A stretch of DNA of 64,000 bases from Cytobacillus oceanisediminis 2691 (GTDB lineage: Bacteria; Bacillota; Bacilli; Bacillales; Cytobacillaceae): the NCBI RefSeq assembly GCF_007678455.1, contig NZ_VEEP01000005.1, positions 46,380 to 110,379 on the forward strand. Reading direction: 5' to 3'. Below the pieces are notes generated by a model. That model worked only from the letters and a program-made list of their open reading frames with translations. It did no database searches and was not told where the DNA came from. Shown piece after piece: positions 36,582-45,513 of this stretch. Numbering within the stretch: the first letter of the stretch is position 1; every line of letters starts with the position of its first letter. A program made the position numbers and the translations under genes.

Positions 36582-36803
36582 CTATGACGACATCTTTACT
36601 TTTTTCCGGGTCGTTGTCCATTTACCTCGGCTCGGACTTTTCACTAAGTCGTTATAAGCCAGGACATTCAAATCCCTCTGGATGGTTCGAGGAGTAATTC
36701 CGAATTCCTCTACAAGATCTTGAGTTGTGACAGTTCCATTCTGACATATATACATGTAGATGGATTTGATGCGGTTTATCATCCGGTTAGTCGAAGGTTT
36801 CAA
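36582..36803 (-). CDS. ytzE: DeoR-type HTH protein YtzE
   Basis: A 73-residue protein that is almost entirely a DeoR-type winged helix: VTTQDLVEEFGITPRTIQRDL forms the helix-turn-helix (about residues 25-45). It has no ligand-binding domain, so it is a stand-alone DNA-binding module. The TTG start at 36803 follows AGGGAG by eight bases. The sequence closely matches my recollection of B. subtilis YtzE, which also lies near murJ. Target genes are unknown. The space 36804-37282 upstream contains no other gene I can support. Confidence 0.85.
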   Translation of the reverse strand: MKPSTNRMINRIKSIYMYICQNGTVTTQDLVEEFGITPRTIQRDLNVLAYNDLVKSPSRGKWTTTRKKVKMSS

Positions 36804-37282
36804 ACAACCACTCCCTATCCTTTTTTAAACCCCTTTGTCATTTTCCTGCAACCGACTTTGATTGAAGACGAATCCTCAAGTATGTAGTTTTCTTCTTTCC
36901 AGACAGCTCCTTTTGCGTCCATTTTAAAAAGGAAGTCATAAGATGTCCTACCTTTTGGACTATTTTACACTTAAATAATACAAAATTCCAGATTATTCAC
37001 TGTTTTTTATGAAAATTTAACAATTAGTTATTTATCTGCCTCCCTCTATATGGTTTATATACTTAACGATATGGTTTTAAACAGGCTAAATATGACAGTT
37101 GTTAGAAAATTTGAAAAGTTTATTGAGGTTGAAAGTTTACGAATAGCGAATGGAAGGAGTAAAATAAAATTCAAGTTTTCAAGTGGGGATTTGCGGTACA
37201 ATAAGAACATCTTCCCGCTTAGGTGAATCCTTTCAGGGGAAAGAAAGATATACATATAACTCTCATTTGGAGGTTTTTGACC

Positions 37283-38698
37283 ATGACTTCGATCAACTGG
37301 ACGAAGGAAGTAGAGAAAAGAGAAGCGGATTTGATCAAAGATGCTCAGGACCTGTTGAAAATCAAGAGTGTTCTTGATGAAGAGAACAGCACTCCAGACG
37401 CGCCGCTTGGTGAAGGTGTAAAAGAAGCATTGGATTTCATGCTTCAATTGGGTGAAAAGGATGGCTTTACCGCCAAAAATGTTGGCAATCTTGCCGGCCA
37501 TCTCGAATTCGGGCAGGGAGATGATATTGTGGGTGTTCTCTGTCATGTCGATGTCGTGCCAGAAGGGGATGGATGGTCCAGCGACCCTTATGGCGCTGAA
37601 ATTCGTGATGGGAAAATCTATGCCCGCGGCGCAATCGATGACAAAGGTCCAACCATGGCAGCATATTATGCTATGAAAATCGTCAAAGAATTGGGCTTGC
37701 CCCTTAATAAGCGTGTAAGAATGATCATTGGCACAGATGAGGAAAGCGACTGGCGTTGTGTCGACCACTATTTTGAGCATGAAGAAATGCCTTCGATGGG
37801 ATTCGCTCCGGATGCTGATTTTCCGATCATCTATGCTGAAAAAGGAATCGCTGATTATGATTTAGTGTGCAAGGCCGCTGGTATAGAAAAAGAAGGCTTT
37901 GATGCCGAAGTAATCGAATTTTCATCCGGACGCCGATATAATATGGTGCCTGATTTTGCAAAAGCTGTGCTGGCTGTTCAGCAGGGCCAGACAGATATTG
38001 TCCAGCGCTTTGACGAATTTAAGCGAAAAAATGAACTGGATGGCAAGGTGACCGTCGAGAGCGGCAGGCTAGTCCTTGAGCTGGAAGGAGTTTCAGCCCA
38101 TGGCATGGAGCCTGACAACGGAAAAAATGCAGGACTTTTCATGTCTGCCTTCCTTTCGGAATTGAGTCTTGATGGAGACAGTGAAAAATTCTTTCAGTTT
38201 GCCGCTAAATACCTGGGCAAGGATTCACGAGGCAGGGAATTGGGTGTGGCATTTTCCGATGATATCACCGGAGACTTGACGATCAATGTCGGCAAACTTT
38301 CATATACCCGCGAGACCGGGGGCCGTGCCGGATTGAATATGCGTTATCCGGTTACGACGAATCTAGAAAAAACGAAAGAAATCCTGCATCAGCTTTTGGA
38401 GGCTGAAGGATTGGCCATCGAGAATTTCTCGAATTCCAATCCGCATCATGTCGATGAAAATGATTTCCTGATCCAGACGTTAAAAAAGGTTTACGAAGAG
38501 CAGGTTGGTGAAAAGGCTAAGCTGATCTCGATTGGCGGGGGAACTTATGCAAGGTCACTGAAATCCGGCGTTGCATTTGGCCCGCTGTTCCCTGGCAGAC
38601 CTGATATCGCACACCAGAAGGATGAGTATATGATCATTGAGGACCTTTTGCGAGCAACGGCGATCTACGCGCAGGCTATTTATGAATTGGCAAAATAA
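37283..38698 (+). CDS. pepV: Dipeptidase PepV (M20 family)
   Basis: A 471-residue metallopeptidase with two zinc ions. Ligand motifs are HVDVVPEGDGW (about residues 87-97), GAIDDKGP with the bridging Asp, and DEESDWRC with the general-base Glu. The inserted lid domain (about residues 185-385) fits PepV. It cleaves dipeptides, probably in the cytoplasm. ATG 37283 follows GGAGG; the longer frame from 37223 has no ribosome site. It lies 32 nt before dat and likely shares its transcript. Confidence 0.92.
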   Translation: MTSINWTKEVEKREADLIKDAQDLLKIKSVLDEENSTPDAPLGEGVKEALDFMLQLGEKDGFTAKNVGNLAGHLEFGQGDDIVGVLCHVDVVPEGDGWSSDPYGAEIRDGKIYARGAIDDKGPTMAAYYAMKIVKELGLPLNKRVRMIIGTDEESDWRCVDHYFEHEEMPSMGFAPDADFPIIYAEKGIADYDLVCKAAGIEKEGFDAEVIEFSSGRRYNMVPDFAKAVLAVQQGQTDIVQRFDEFKRKNELDGKVTVESGRLVLELEGVSAHGMEPDNGKNAGLFMSAFLSELSLDGDSEKFFQFAAKYLGKDSRGRELGVAFSDDITGDLTINVGKLSYTRETGGRAGLNMRYPVTTNLEKTKEILHQLLEAEGLAIENFSNSNPHHVDENDFLIQTLKKVYEEQVGEKAKLISIGGGTYARSLKSGVAFGPLFPGRPDIAHQKDEYMIIEDLLRATAIYAQAIYELAK

Positions 38699-38730
38699 TA
38701 GTTTTTTTAAAAATCAAGGAGGGAAATCGA

Positions 38731-39585
38731 ATGGAATATGTAATTGTAGACGATAAGGTGCTGGACAGGACCGAAGCCAAGGTGGATATTGAGGATAGAG
38801 GCTATCAGTTTGGTGATGGCGTATACGAGGTCATTCGTGTATACAACGGGAAGATGTTCACCGGGATTGAGCATTTGAACCGGCTTGCAGAGAGTGCCGA
38901 AAAAATCAGGATGAAGCTCCCGTACAGCCCTGAAGAACTTTTAGCAAGAATGGAAGAGCTAATTTCGAAAAACGAAGTGGAAACCGGAACCGTGTACATG
39001 CAATTCACAAGGGGAACTTCACCCCGAAATCATGTTTTTCCAGGCGAAGAAGTGGCGACAACCTTTGTTGCATATACGCGCAAGGTACCGCGCCCTGTGG
39101 ATCCGATGGAGAAAGGTGTACGTGCTATCCTTGACGAAGATATCCGCTGGCTTCGCTGTGACATCAAAAGCCTGAACTTGCTAGGTAATTTGCTTTCGAA
39201 ACAAAAAGCGGCAGAAGCAGGCTGTTTCGAGGCTATTCTCCATCGCGGAGAAACTGTTACGGAGGGCAGCCATTCCAATATCTCGATTGTTAAAGATGGT
39301 GTGGTCATCACCCACCAGGCTGACAACCATATTCTGAATGGCATTTCACGGCAAAAGGTGTTGGAAATCTGCAGGAATGAAGGCATTCCTTTTGAGGAGC
39401 GAGCATATACGCTTGAGGAATTATCTTCAGCCGATGAAGTCTTCTCATCTGGTACAACCGTCGAAGTTATGCCAGTTGTCGAGGTGGCCGGTAAACCTGT
39501 CGGAAACGGGCAGCCTGGTTCAGTCACGAGGAAGCTTCAAACCCTTTTTAAAGCAGAAATCGAACGCCAATGCGGAAATATCTGA
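38731..39585 (+). CDS. dat: D-alanine aminotransferase Dat
   Basis: A 284-residue fold-type IV PLP enzyme. The PLP lysine lies in CDIKSLNLLGN (about residue 146), and the arginine/glutamate motifs of D-amino acid transaminases (RGTSPRNH) are present. It interconverts D-alanine and D-glutamate for cell-wall peptides. GGAGGG precedes the start by eight bases. In Bacillus, pepV and dat are commonly adjacent, as here. The branched-chain aminotransferase alternative is less likely given the length and motifs. Confidence 0.9.
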   Translation: MEYVIVDDKVLDRTEAKVDIEDRGYQFGDGVYEVIRVYNGKMFTGIEHLNRLAESAEKIRMKLPYSPEELLARMEELISKNEVETGTVYMQFTRGTSPRNHVFPGEEVATTFVAYTRKVPRPVDPMEKGVRAILDEDIRWLRCDIKSLNLLGNLLSKQKAAEAGCFEAILHRGETVTEGSHSNISIVKDGVVITHQADNHILNGISRQKVLEICRNEGIPFEERAYTLEELSSADEVFSSGTTVEVMPVVEVAGKPVGNGQPGSVTRKLQTLFKAEIERQCGNI

Positions 39586-39590
39586 TCATG

Positions 39591-39621
39591 AACCTGCGGC
39601 TTAAAAGCTGCAGGTTTTTTT
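39591..39621 (+). terminator. Intrinsic terminator after dat
   Basis: A 10-bp stem (AACCTGCGGC with GCTGCAGGTT, one G-T pair) is followed by TTTTTT. Confidence 0.9.
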
Positions 39622-39782
39622 AATGCGGTAAGATTCATTTCAGTTCAGAACCCCTTTTGCCATTATCGCTTGCTTTGTTTTTTCTTGGCAGGAATGGGTA
39701 TCATAAAAATATTTAAAACACCAGGACTGCTTTTGTTCATTCAGACAATGTACAGCAGGAAAACCGAACAGGGGGAACAGAT

Positions 39783-40631
39783 ATGAAATTCACACCTGAA
39801 CAGCATATCGAACTGCATGGATTTAATAATCTCACAAAATCATTAAGTTTTAATATGTATGACATCTGTTATACGAGGACGAAGGAAGAACGTGAAGCTT
39901 ATATTGAATATATTGATGAACAGTATAGTGCAGAACGGCTTACCAAAATCCTTACTCATGTTGCGGATATCATTGGAGCACATGTCCTTAATGTGGCCAA
40001 GCAGGACTACGTGCCCCAGGGAGCCAGCGTGACCATCCTCGTATCCGAAGGGCCGGTCGTCGAGGTGCCGGATGAAGCGTATGATGAATCGCCCGGGCCG
40101 CTTCCGGACAATGTAGTTTTACAGCTTGATAAAAGCCATATCACGGTCCATACGTACCCGGAGTTCCACCCGGATGAAGGAATCAGTACATTCCGCGCCG
40201 ATATCGATGTCTCCACCTGCGGAGAAATCACACCGCTGAAAGCCCTGAATTATCTTATCCATTCCTTCGAAACCGATGTGATGACGATTGATTATAGGGT
40301 AAGAGGCTTTACGAGGGATAAAGAAGGGAACAAGCTGTTCATCGACCACGACATAAGCTCGATTCAAAACTACATTCCGGAAAATGTGAAAGACCAATTT
40401 GATATGGTTGATATCAATGTCTACCAGGAAAACATTTTCCATACCAAATGCAAGCTAAGAGAATTTGATTTAGATAATTATCTTTTCGGCTATACGAAAG
40501 AATCTTTGTCCCCCGAGGAACGGGAAGAAATCACCGAAAGGATCCAGGCTGAAATGGAAGAAATCGTGTCCGGAGTGACACTCCATTCTGGGACGATTTT
40601 TGAAGAAGAAGACGAAGAGATGGACAAATAG
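39783..40631 (+). CDS. speD: S-adenosylmethionine decarboxylase, long E. coli-type SpeD
   Basis: A 282-residue proenzyme that resembles E. coli SpeD across its whole length ([13 protein letters not shown] start, FHTKC near the end). The self-cleavage site is LDKSH, where Ser118 becomes the pyruvoyl group. The product makes decarboxylated SAM for spermidine. Bacillus subtilis uses a much shorter SpeD of about 126 residues, so this long form is notable. It has a C-terminal acidic tail (EEEDEEMDK) beyond the E. coli end. GGGGG precedes ATG 39783. No spermidine synthase gene is nearby. Confidence 0.92.
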   Translation: MKFTPEQHIELHGFNNLTKSLSFNMYDICYTRTKEEREAYIEYIDEQYSAERLTKILTHVADIIGAHVLNVAKQDYVPQGASVTILVSEGPVVEVPDEAYDESPGPLPDNVVLQLDKSHITVHTYPEFHPDEGISTFRADIDVSTCGEITPLKALNYLIHSFETDVMTIDYRVRGFTRDKEGNKLFIDHDISSIQNYIPENVKDQFDMVDINVYQENIFHTKCKLREFDLDNYLFGYTKESLSPEEREEITERIQAEMEEIVSGVTLHSGTIFEEEDEEMDK

Positions 40632-40664
40632 CACTAAGAAGGCATGTGCTGATAAATCATTAAG

Positions 40665-40699
40665 ACTGCAGACGAACTATTGTTTGTCTGCAGTTTTTC
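40665..40699 (+). terminator. Intrinsic terminator after speD
   Basis: A 12-bp stem (ACTGCAGACGAA with TTTGTCTGCAGT, one G-T pair) is followed by TTTTT. Confidence 0.9.
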
Positions 40700-40738
40700 A
40701 TTTTGTCGGTACAAGAGAGACCCCAAAGCCGGAAAGGA

Positions 40739-41674
40739 ACCCTTATGGTAGAGAAACCGGATGCATAAGGGTAAGATAAAGCCGGAAAGGAACCCTTATG
40801 CCAGAGAAACCGGATGCATAAGGGCAAGATAAAGCCCGGGAGATACCCTTATGCCAGAGAAACCGGATGCATAAGGGTAAGATAAAGTTCGGGAGATACC
40901 ATTATGCCAGAGGAACCGGAAGCATAAGGGTAAGATAAAGCCCGGGAGATACCCTTATGCCAGAGGAACCGGATGCATAAGGGCAAGATAAAGCCCGGGA
41001 GATACCCTTATGCCAGAGAAACCGGATGCATAAGGGTAAGATAAAGCCCGGGAGATACCCTTATGCTAGAGGAACCGGAAGCATAAGGGCAAGATAAAGC
41101 CCGAGAGATACCCTTATGCCAGAGAAACGGGATGCATAAGGGTAAGATAAAGCCCGGGAGATACCCTTATGCCAGAGGAACCCGATGCATAAGGGTAAGA
41201 AAAAGCCCGGGAGATACCCTTATGCCAGAGAAACGGGATGCATAAGGGTAAGAAAAAGCCCGAGAGATACCCTTATGCCAGAGAAACCGGATGCATAAGG
41301 GTAAGATAAAGCCCGGGAGATACCCTTATGCCAGAGGAACCCGATGCATAAGGGTAAGAAAAAGCCCGGGAGATACCCTTATGCCAGAGAAACCGGATGC
41401 ATAAGGGCAAGATAAAGCCCGAGAGATACCCTTATGCCAGAGGAACCGGATGCATAAGGGCAAGATAAAGCCCGGGAGATACCCTTATGCCAGAGGAACC
41501 GGATGCATAAGGGTAAGAAAAAGCCCGGGAGATACCCTTATGCCAGAGGAACCGGATGCATAAGGGCAAGATAAAGCCGGAAAGGTACCCTTATGGCAGA
41601 AAAAACCGATGGATAAGGGTACAATTAAGCCCGAAAGATACCCTTATGCAGGAGAAACCGAACACATAAGGGTA
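40739..41674. repeat. Hairpin array C: eighteen exact 53-bp units
   Basis: Units start at 40739 and recur every 53 bp (40792, 40845, 40898 ... 41587, 41640) with no slippage. Arms are TACCCTTATG and CATAAGGGTA as in array A, but the 16-nt interior (CCAGAGAAACCGGATG type) and 17-nt linker (AGATAAAGCCCGGGAGA type) differ. First and last units are most diverged, as expected when the centre is homogenised by unequal exchange. It fills the gap between convergent speD and cysteine synthase. Confidence 0.96.
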
Positions 41675-41703
41675 CTAAAACACCAAGAAGGTATGAATCT
41701 CCT

Positions 41704-41733
41704 ATAAAAAAACTCGCCATCTCATGGCGAGTC
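41704..41733 (-). terminator. Intrinsic terminator of the cysteine synthase gene
   Basis: On the minus strand ACTCGCCAT and ATGGCGAGT pair over nine bases around a three-base loop, followed by TTTTTTTATAG. Confidence 0.9.
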
Positions 41734-41742
41734 CTCTATAGA

Positions 41743-42678
41743 TTACTCATCGAACCGGAATAAATCGCTTGAAAGATATCTTTCCCCGGTATCGCATGCA
41801 ATGCAGATGACGACTTCATCTGGCTTAAGCTGTTTTGCGACATTGATGGCTGCGAAGCATGCGGCGCCTGATGATGGGCCGACTAGGATTCCTTCCTCCC
41901 TGGCGAGCCTTCTTGCGGTTTCGTAGGCGTCCTCATCTTCGATTTTATGGATCTTTTCGTAAACATCCTGATTAAGGATCTCGGGAATGAATCCGGGGCT
42001 TGTGCCAACCAGTTTATGCTTCCCTGGCTTGCCGCCTGACAGGACAGGGGACCCTGCTGGTTCGACAACGTGCACTGCCACGTCTGGGTATTCTTCTTTT
42101 AATGCCTCACCCGTTCCGGTGATTGTGCCTCCTGTTCCAGCTGTAGCCACGAACGCGCTGAGCGGTTTTTTTAGTTCCTTCATCGCTTCGATGATTTCCT
42201 TTGCCGTTGACATCCGGTGGGCATCAGGATTAGCTTCATTTTCGAACTGCATTGGCATATAGCTGTCTGGTATTTCCTTCAATAACTCTTCTGCTTTTTT
42301 GATTGCACCTGGCATTTTTTCATCTCCAGGTGTGAGTACGACTTCTGCGCCGTAAGCTTTTAACAGGTTGATTCTCTCCATTGTCATTGTATCGGGCATG
42401 ACGAGGATTGCTTTGTAGCCTCTTGCCGCAGCATTCATCGCCAGTCCGATTCCGGTGTTGCCGCTTGTTGGCTCGATGATGGTTGAGCCCGGCTTAAGCT
42501 TCCCTTCGTTTTCTGCTGTAACGATCATGTTAAAGGCAGCTCTGTCTTTTACACTTTTGCTCGGATTGAAGTATTCAAGCTTCAGATAAACTGATGCTCC
42601 GCTCTCAGGTGCCAGGCGGTTTAATTTTAACAGCGGTGTTTCACCGATTAATGCTGCAATATTATTAACGACTCTCAT
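41743..42678 (-). CDS. Cysteine synthase family protein (YtkP-like)
   Basis: A 311-residue fold-type II PLP enzyme. The PLP lysine is in NPSKSVKDRAA (about residue 45), the phosphate loop reads GTGGTITGTG, and the substrate loop is EPTSGNTG. It makes cysteine from O-acetylserine and sulfide. ATG 42678 follows AAGGAGG and gives the normal MRVVNNIAALIGETPLL start; the frame extends upstream without a ribosome site. The B. subtilis paralogue YtkP lies in the same chromosomal region, so this may be a second, specialised copy rather than the main CysK. Confidence 0.87.
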   Translation of the reverse strand: MRVVNNIAALIGETPLLKLNRLAPESGASVYLKLEYFNPSKSVKDRAAFNMIVTAENEGKLKPGSTIIEPTSGNTGIGLAMNAAARGYKAILVMPDTMTMERINLLKAYGAEVVLTPGDEKMPGAIKKAEELLKEIPDSYMPMQFENEANPDAHRMSTAKEIIEAMKELKKPLSAFVATAGTGGTITGTGEALKEEYPDVAVHVVEPAGSPVLSGGKPGKHKLVGTSPGFIPEILNQDVYEKIHKIEDEDAYETARRLAREEGILVGPSSGAACFAAINVAKQLKPDEVVICIACDTGERYLSSDLFRFDE

Positions 42679-42900
42679 AAGATAGCCTCCTTGAATGTAC
42701 TCGATTGCTTTAGTATTCCATCTAAGTGAATAATTGATTATCAGCAACTGAAAAATAATGTTAACTTCTCTTTATCATATAAAAAAAGACTATTCCTATC
42801 AACTTGTAGGGATTATAAATGTTCATAAGGAATTTCTGCCAATATTACATGCCATTTGCTACAATAAATTCAAGTGGACGAGAAAGGGTGTATTTCGTTG

Positions 42901-43476
42901 ATGGGACAGCATGCTCATTTTTTCTATGCTCTTGAACTTCCTGGGGAAGTCAAAGAATTATTCAAGAGCAAAATCGAACACCTGCAGGAAGAATTACCAT
43001 TCAAAACCTGGGTCCATCCTCAGGATCTACATATCACACTGGCGTTTCTTGGGAATGCTCCCGATGACAAAATGAAAGCAGCCAGTGAACGAATTGAAGC
43101 AGCTATAAAGTTGAAGACCCCACTTGAGATGAAAATCGATCATCTTGGCTTTTTTGGCCGCAGGGACGCACCACGGATTTTCTGGGCGGGGCTCGAAGAA
43201 TCACAGGAGTTGAGGGGAGTAAGGCAGGATGTGTTCTCAGCTTGCCTCGATTCAGGATTCACCCTTGAAAAGCGTCCCTTCAGTCCTCATATTACCATCG
43301 CCAGGAAGTGGATGGGGGAAACCCCTTTTTCTACTGAAACACTTGAGGCAGTGAACCCATTTAAAAACGAACAAATTTCTTTTCAGGCCGGAAGGGTCGT
43401 TTTGTACAAGACCCATCTGGGGAAAAGTCCTAAATATGAACCAATCAAACAATTCCCGCTTGCTCCCGGTAAATAA
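42901..43476 (+). CDS. thpR: RNA 2',3'-cyclic phosphodiesterase ThpR (YtlP)
   Basis: A 191-residue 2H phosphoesterase. The two catalytic HxTx motifs are clear: HITLAFLG at about residue 44 and HITIARKW at about 132. It hydrolyses 2',3'-cyclic phosphate ends of RNA and can ligate tRNA halves in vitro. The start at ATG 42901 is chosen over upstream in-frame codons because AAGGG precedes it by about 12 nt and the protein then begins like its family. It is first of a set with ytlQ and ytlR, as in B. subtilis. Confidence 0.87.
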   Translation: MGQHAHFFYALELPGEVKELFKSKIEHLQEELPFKTWVHPQDLHITLAFLGNAPDDKMKAASERIEAAIKLKTPLEMKIDHLGFFGRRDAPRIFWAGLEESQELRGVRQDVFSACLDSGFTLEKRPFSPHITIARKWMGETPFSTETLEAVNPFKNEQISFQAGRVVLYKTHLGKSPKYEPIKQFPLAPGK

Positions 43477-43512
43477 AGCCACTGGGATACAGGTATAAAG
43501 GCAGGTCAATCT

Positions 43513-44484
43513 ATGGCACAATTAATCAAACTACAAGACTATGTATCACGCTATGCTCAGGATATTTATCTTTATCCTTCGAGATATGTCCGGCTGAAGA
43601 AAAAGCAATGGGAGGGATTGAAGGAGAAATGGGAGAACGGACATGGGCAGCCATATAAAGATTTAAAGAACGAATCATCACCAGAACTGCCTGATTCTAT
43701 CCTTGATAAAATCAAGAGCAGGATCCGCCAGCCCGGAACAGTAAAGGATGAGGAAATTGTTCCTGAAAGCCCGGGACAGAGTGATGATCAGGACATTCTG
43801 ATGGATGCCGATGCATTAACTTCTATCAGCAGCATTAAAACGGAAGATGAATTGAAGCAGCATTTCCTCGATAATTTGCTGCCATTCCAGCTGAAGTGGG
43901 CAAGTTCCACATTGATGGAAAGATCCTTTATCGCAAAAGAATTCACCCATGACCGTACCCTGAAGTTTTTGCTTCAGCGTTTTCCGGATACCTTCCTCAT
44001 TTTATATAAACCTATCTTTTTACTGAAAAAAGCGCCGGTTGAAGCAGAATTGGTATTGGTCACTCCTTCTGCAGCTATTTGTATTTCATTTGTTGAAGCA
44101 GAAGAGGATGCTGCTTTTGTCGGCTCGAAGGACCGATTCTGGATCAAAAAGACAAAAAATAAGGAAACGAAAATCCTCAATCCGCTCATTGCCTTGAACA
44201 GAACAGAGAAAATCGTCAAATCTCTTTTTGATATGTACGGGGTGGATCTGCCTGTGCAAAAATTGCTGTTGAGCCGAAATGGTTACTTTGACTATCCTTT
44301 GCCGCCATATGGGGTGCAGTTCATCGATAAACGAAATTTCGAGGAATGGTTCTTGGCCCAGAGAGGAATGAAATCTCCATTAAAGCATATGCAATTAAAA
44401 GCGGCACAGGTACTGCTCCAATTTTGCCAGACAACATCGGTCAGGAGACTTGAATGGGAAAACCGCCCTGGGGAAGAAAAGTAA
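43513..44484 (+). CDS. ytlQ: Conserved hypothetical protein YtlQ
   Basis: A 323-residue protein with no membrane segment or signal. It begins MAQLIKLQDYVSRYAQDIYLYPSRYVRLKKKQW and has a charged middle (about residues 50-115), then a region of alternating hydrophobic and polar strands (about 160-250). That part is loosely similar to nuclease-related NERD domains, but I see no clear catalytic set. Synteny (thpR-ytlQ-ytlR) supports the name. AGGCAGG precedes the start. Function is unknown. Confidence 0.8.
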   Translation: MAQLIKLQDYVSRYAQDIYLYPSRYVRLKKKQWEGLKEKWENGHGQPYKDLKNESSPELPDSILDKIKSRIRQPGTVKDEEIVPESPGQSDDQDILMDADALTSISSIKTEDELKQHFLDNLLPFQLKWASSTLMERSFIAKEFTHDRTLKFLLQRFPDTFLILYKPIFLLKKAPVEAELVLVTPSAAICISFVEAEEDAAFVGSKDRFWIKKTKNKETKILNPLIALNRTEKIVKSLFDMYGVDLPVQKLLLSRNGYFDYPLPPYGVQFIDKRNFEEWFLAQRGMKSPLKHMQLKAAQVLLQFCQTTSVRRLEWENRPGEEK

Positions 44485-44532
44485 GAGATTTGACAAGTTA
44501 AGAACCTAATAAATAGATAAAGGTTTGGTCAT

Positions 44533-45513
44533 ATGGAGAAAATCTATTTCATCGTCAATCCGAATGCGAAAAATGGGAGCTGCAGGGAGATTTGGAGAAG
44601 GCTAGAGGCAGAGCTCGAAACCATGGATATCCCGTACCTTGCCTTTTTTACCGAACGAGCGGGACATGCGGAAGAGCTCGCCGGGTCAATTGCGCGCAAG
44701 TTAAGCGGCAGGCAGGCAACAATCACGGCAGTTGGGGGAGACGGTACGCTGCATGAAGTGGTGAATGGCACGGCAACGTATCCTAATATTAATATTGGTT
44801 TCATTCCCGGCGGGTCCGGTAATGATTTTTCAAGGGGATTTTCCATTCCGCGAAAAGCATCCGAAGCATTGCGTTTGGTGATTGACCAGAGCAATTCCCG
44901 GACTTTTGAAATCGACCTCGGAAAAATCCAGCACAAGGAATTACATGAAACCTATTTCATGAATAATATGGGGGTAGGCTTTGATGCCGCGGTCGCAAAA
45001 GAATCCAATGAATCAAGGATGAAACTGCTGCTGAACCGTGTTTCGCTGGGCAGGCTTGTCTATGTTTATATTCTTGCAAAAAAACTGCTCACTTTCCGAA
45101 CCCTCCCTCTTTATATAACGATTGACGGGAGAGGGTTTCATTTTGATAATGCGTGGTTTGTGACCGTTTCGAACCAGCCATACTACGGAGGGGGCATGAA
45201 GATCGCTCCGGAGGCTCTGCCGGATGATGCGATTCTCGATGTTACCGTTGTTCACAGGATCTCCAGATGGAAGCTGCTGCTGGTTTTCGCCAGTGTCTTC
45301 TGGGGAAAGCACACAAAGTTCAAGGAAGTTGAGCAATATACCGGCAAGTCCATTACCATCGAATCACCAGAGGCAGTGTTGGCCCATGCCGATGGTGAAG
45401 CAATTGGGCATACACCTTTGAAAATCCATGTATGTCCAAAAGCAGCAAGGATTTTGACAGAAAAAAACCATCCAGGGCATACCGAGGAGTTGAAAATAAA
45501 TGATTGCCATTGA
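44533..45513 (+). CDS. ytlR: Diacylglycerol/lipid kinase family protein YtlR
   Basis: A 326-residue member of the diacylglycerol kinase catalytic family. The nucleotide motif GGDGTLHEVVNG is at about residues 71-82, and GGSGNDFSRG follows at about 96-105. It probably phosphorylates a lipid or lipid-like alcohol at the inner face of the membrane; the substrate is not known. Start ATG 44533 follows AAAGG. Its end overlaps amyX by 14 nt, so the two are likely cotranscribed. Confidence 0.87.
   Translation: MEKIYFIVNPNAKNGSCREIWRRLEAELETMDIPYLAFFTERAGHAEELAGSIARKLSGRQATITAVGGDGTLHEVVNGTATYPNINIGFIPGGSGNDFSRGFSIPRKASEALRLVIDQSNSRTFEIDLGKIQHKELHETYFMNNMGVGFDAAVAKESNESRMKLLLNRVSLGRLVYVYILAKKLLTFRTLPLYITIDGRGFHFDNAWFVTVSNQPYYGGGMKIAPEALPDDAILDVTVVHRISRWKLLLVFASVFWGKHTKFKEVEQYTGKSITIESPEAVLAHADGEAIGHTPLKIHVCPKAARILTEKNHPGHTEELKINDCH

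Noticed and set aside
36838-36939. 33-codon minus-strand frame upstream of ytzE with AGGTAGGA before its ATG
   Set aside because: The peptide is basic and short, unknown to me, and could easily occur by chance in 480 bp of A/T-rich DNA.
37055-37780. 241-codon minus-strand frame
   Set aside because: It runs antisense to pepV and its promoter region, and its product resembles no known protein.
40739-41674. CRISPR array
   Set aside because: Whole units, including the parts between palindromes, are near identical. There are no unique spacers, the period is 53 bp and no cas genes are present.
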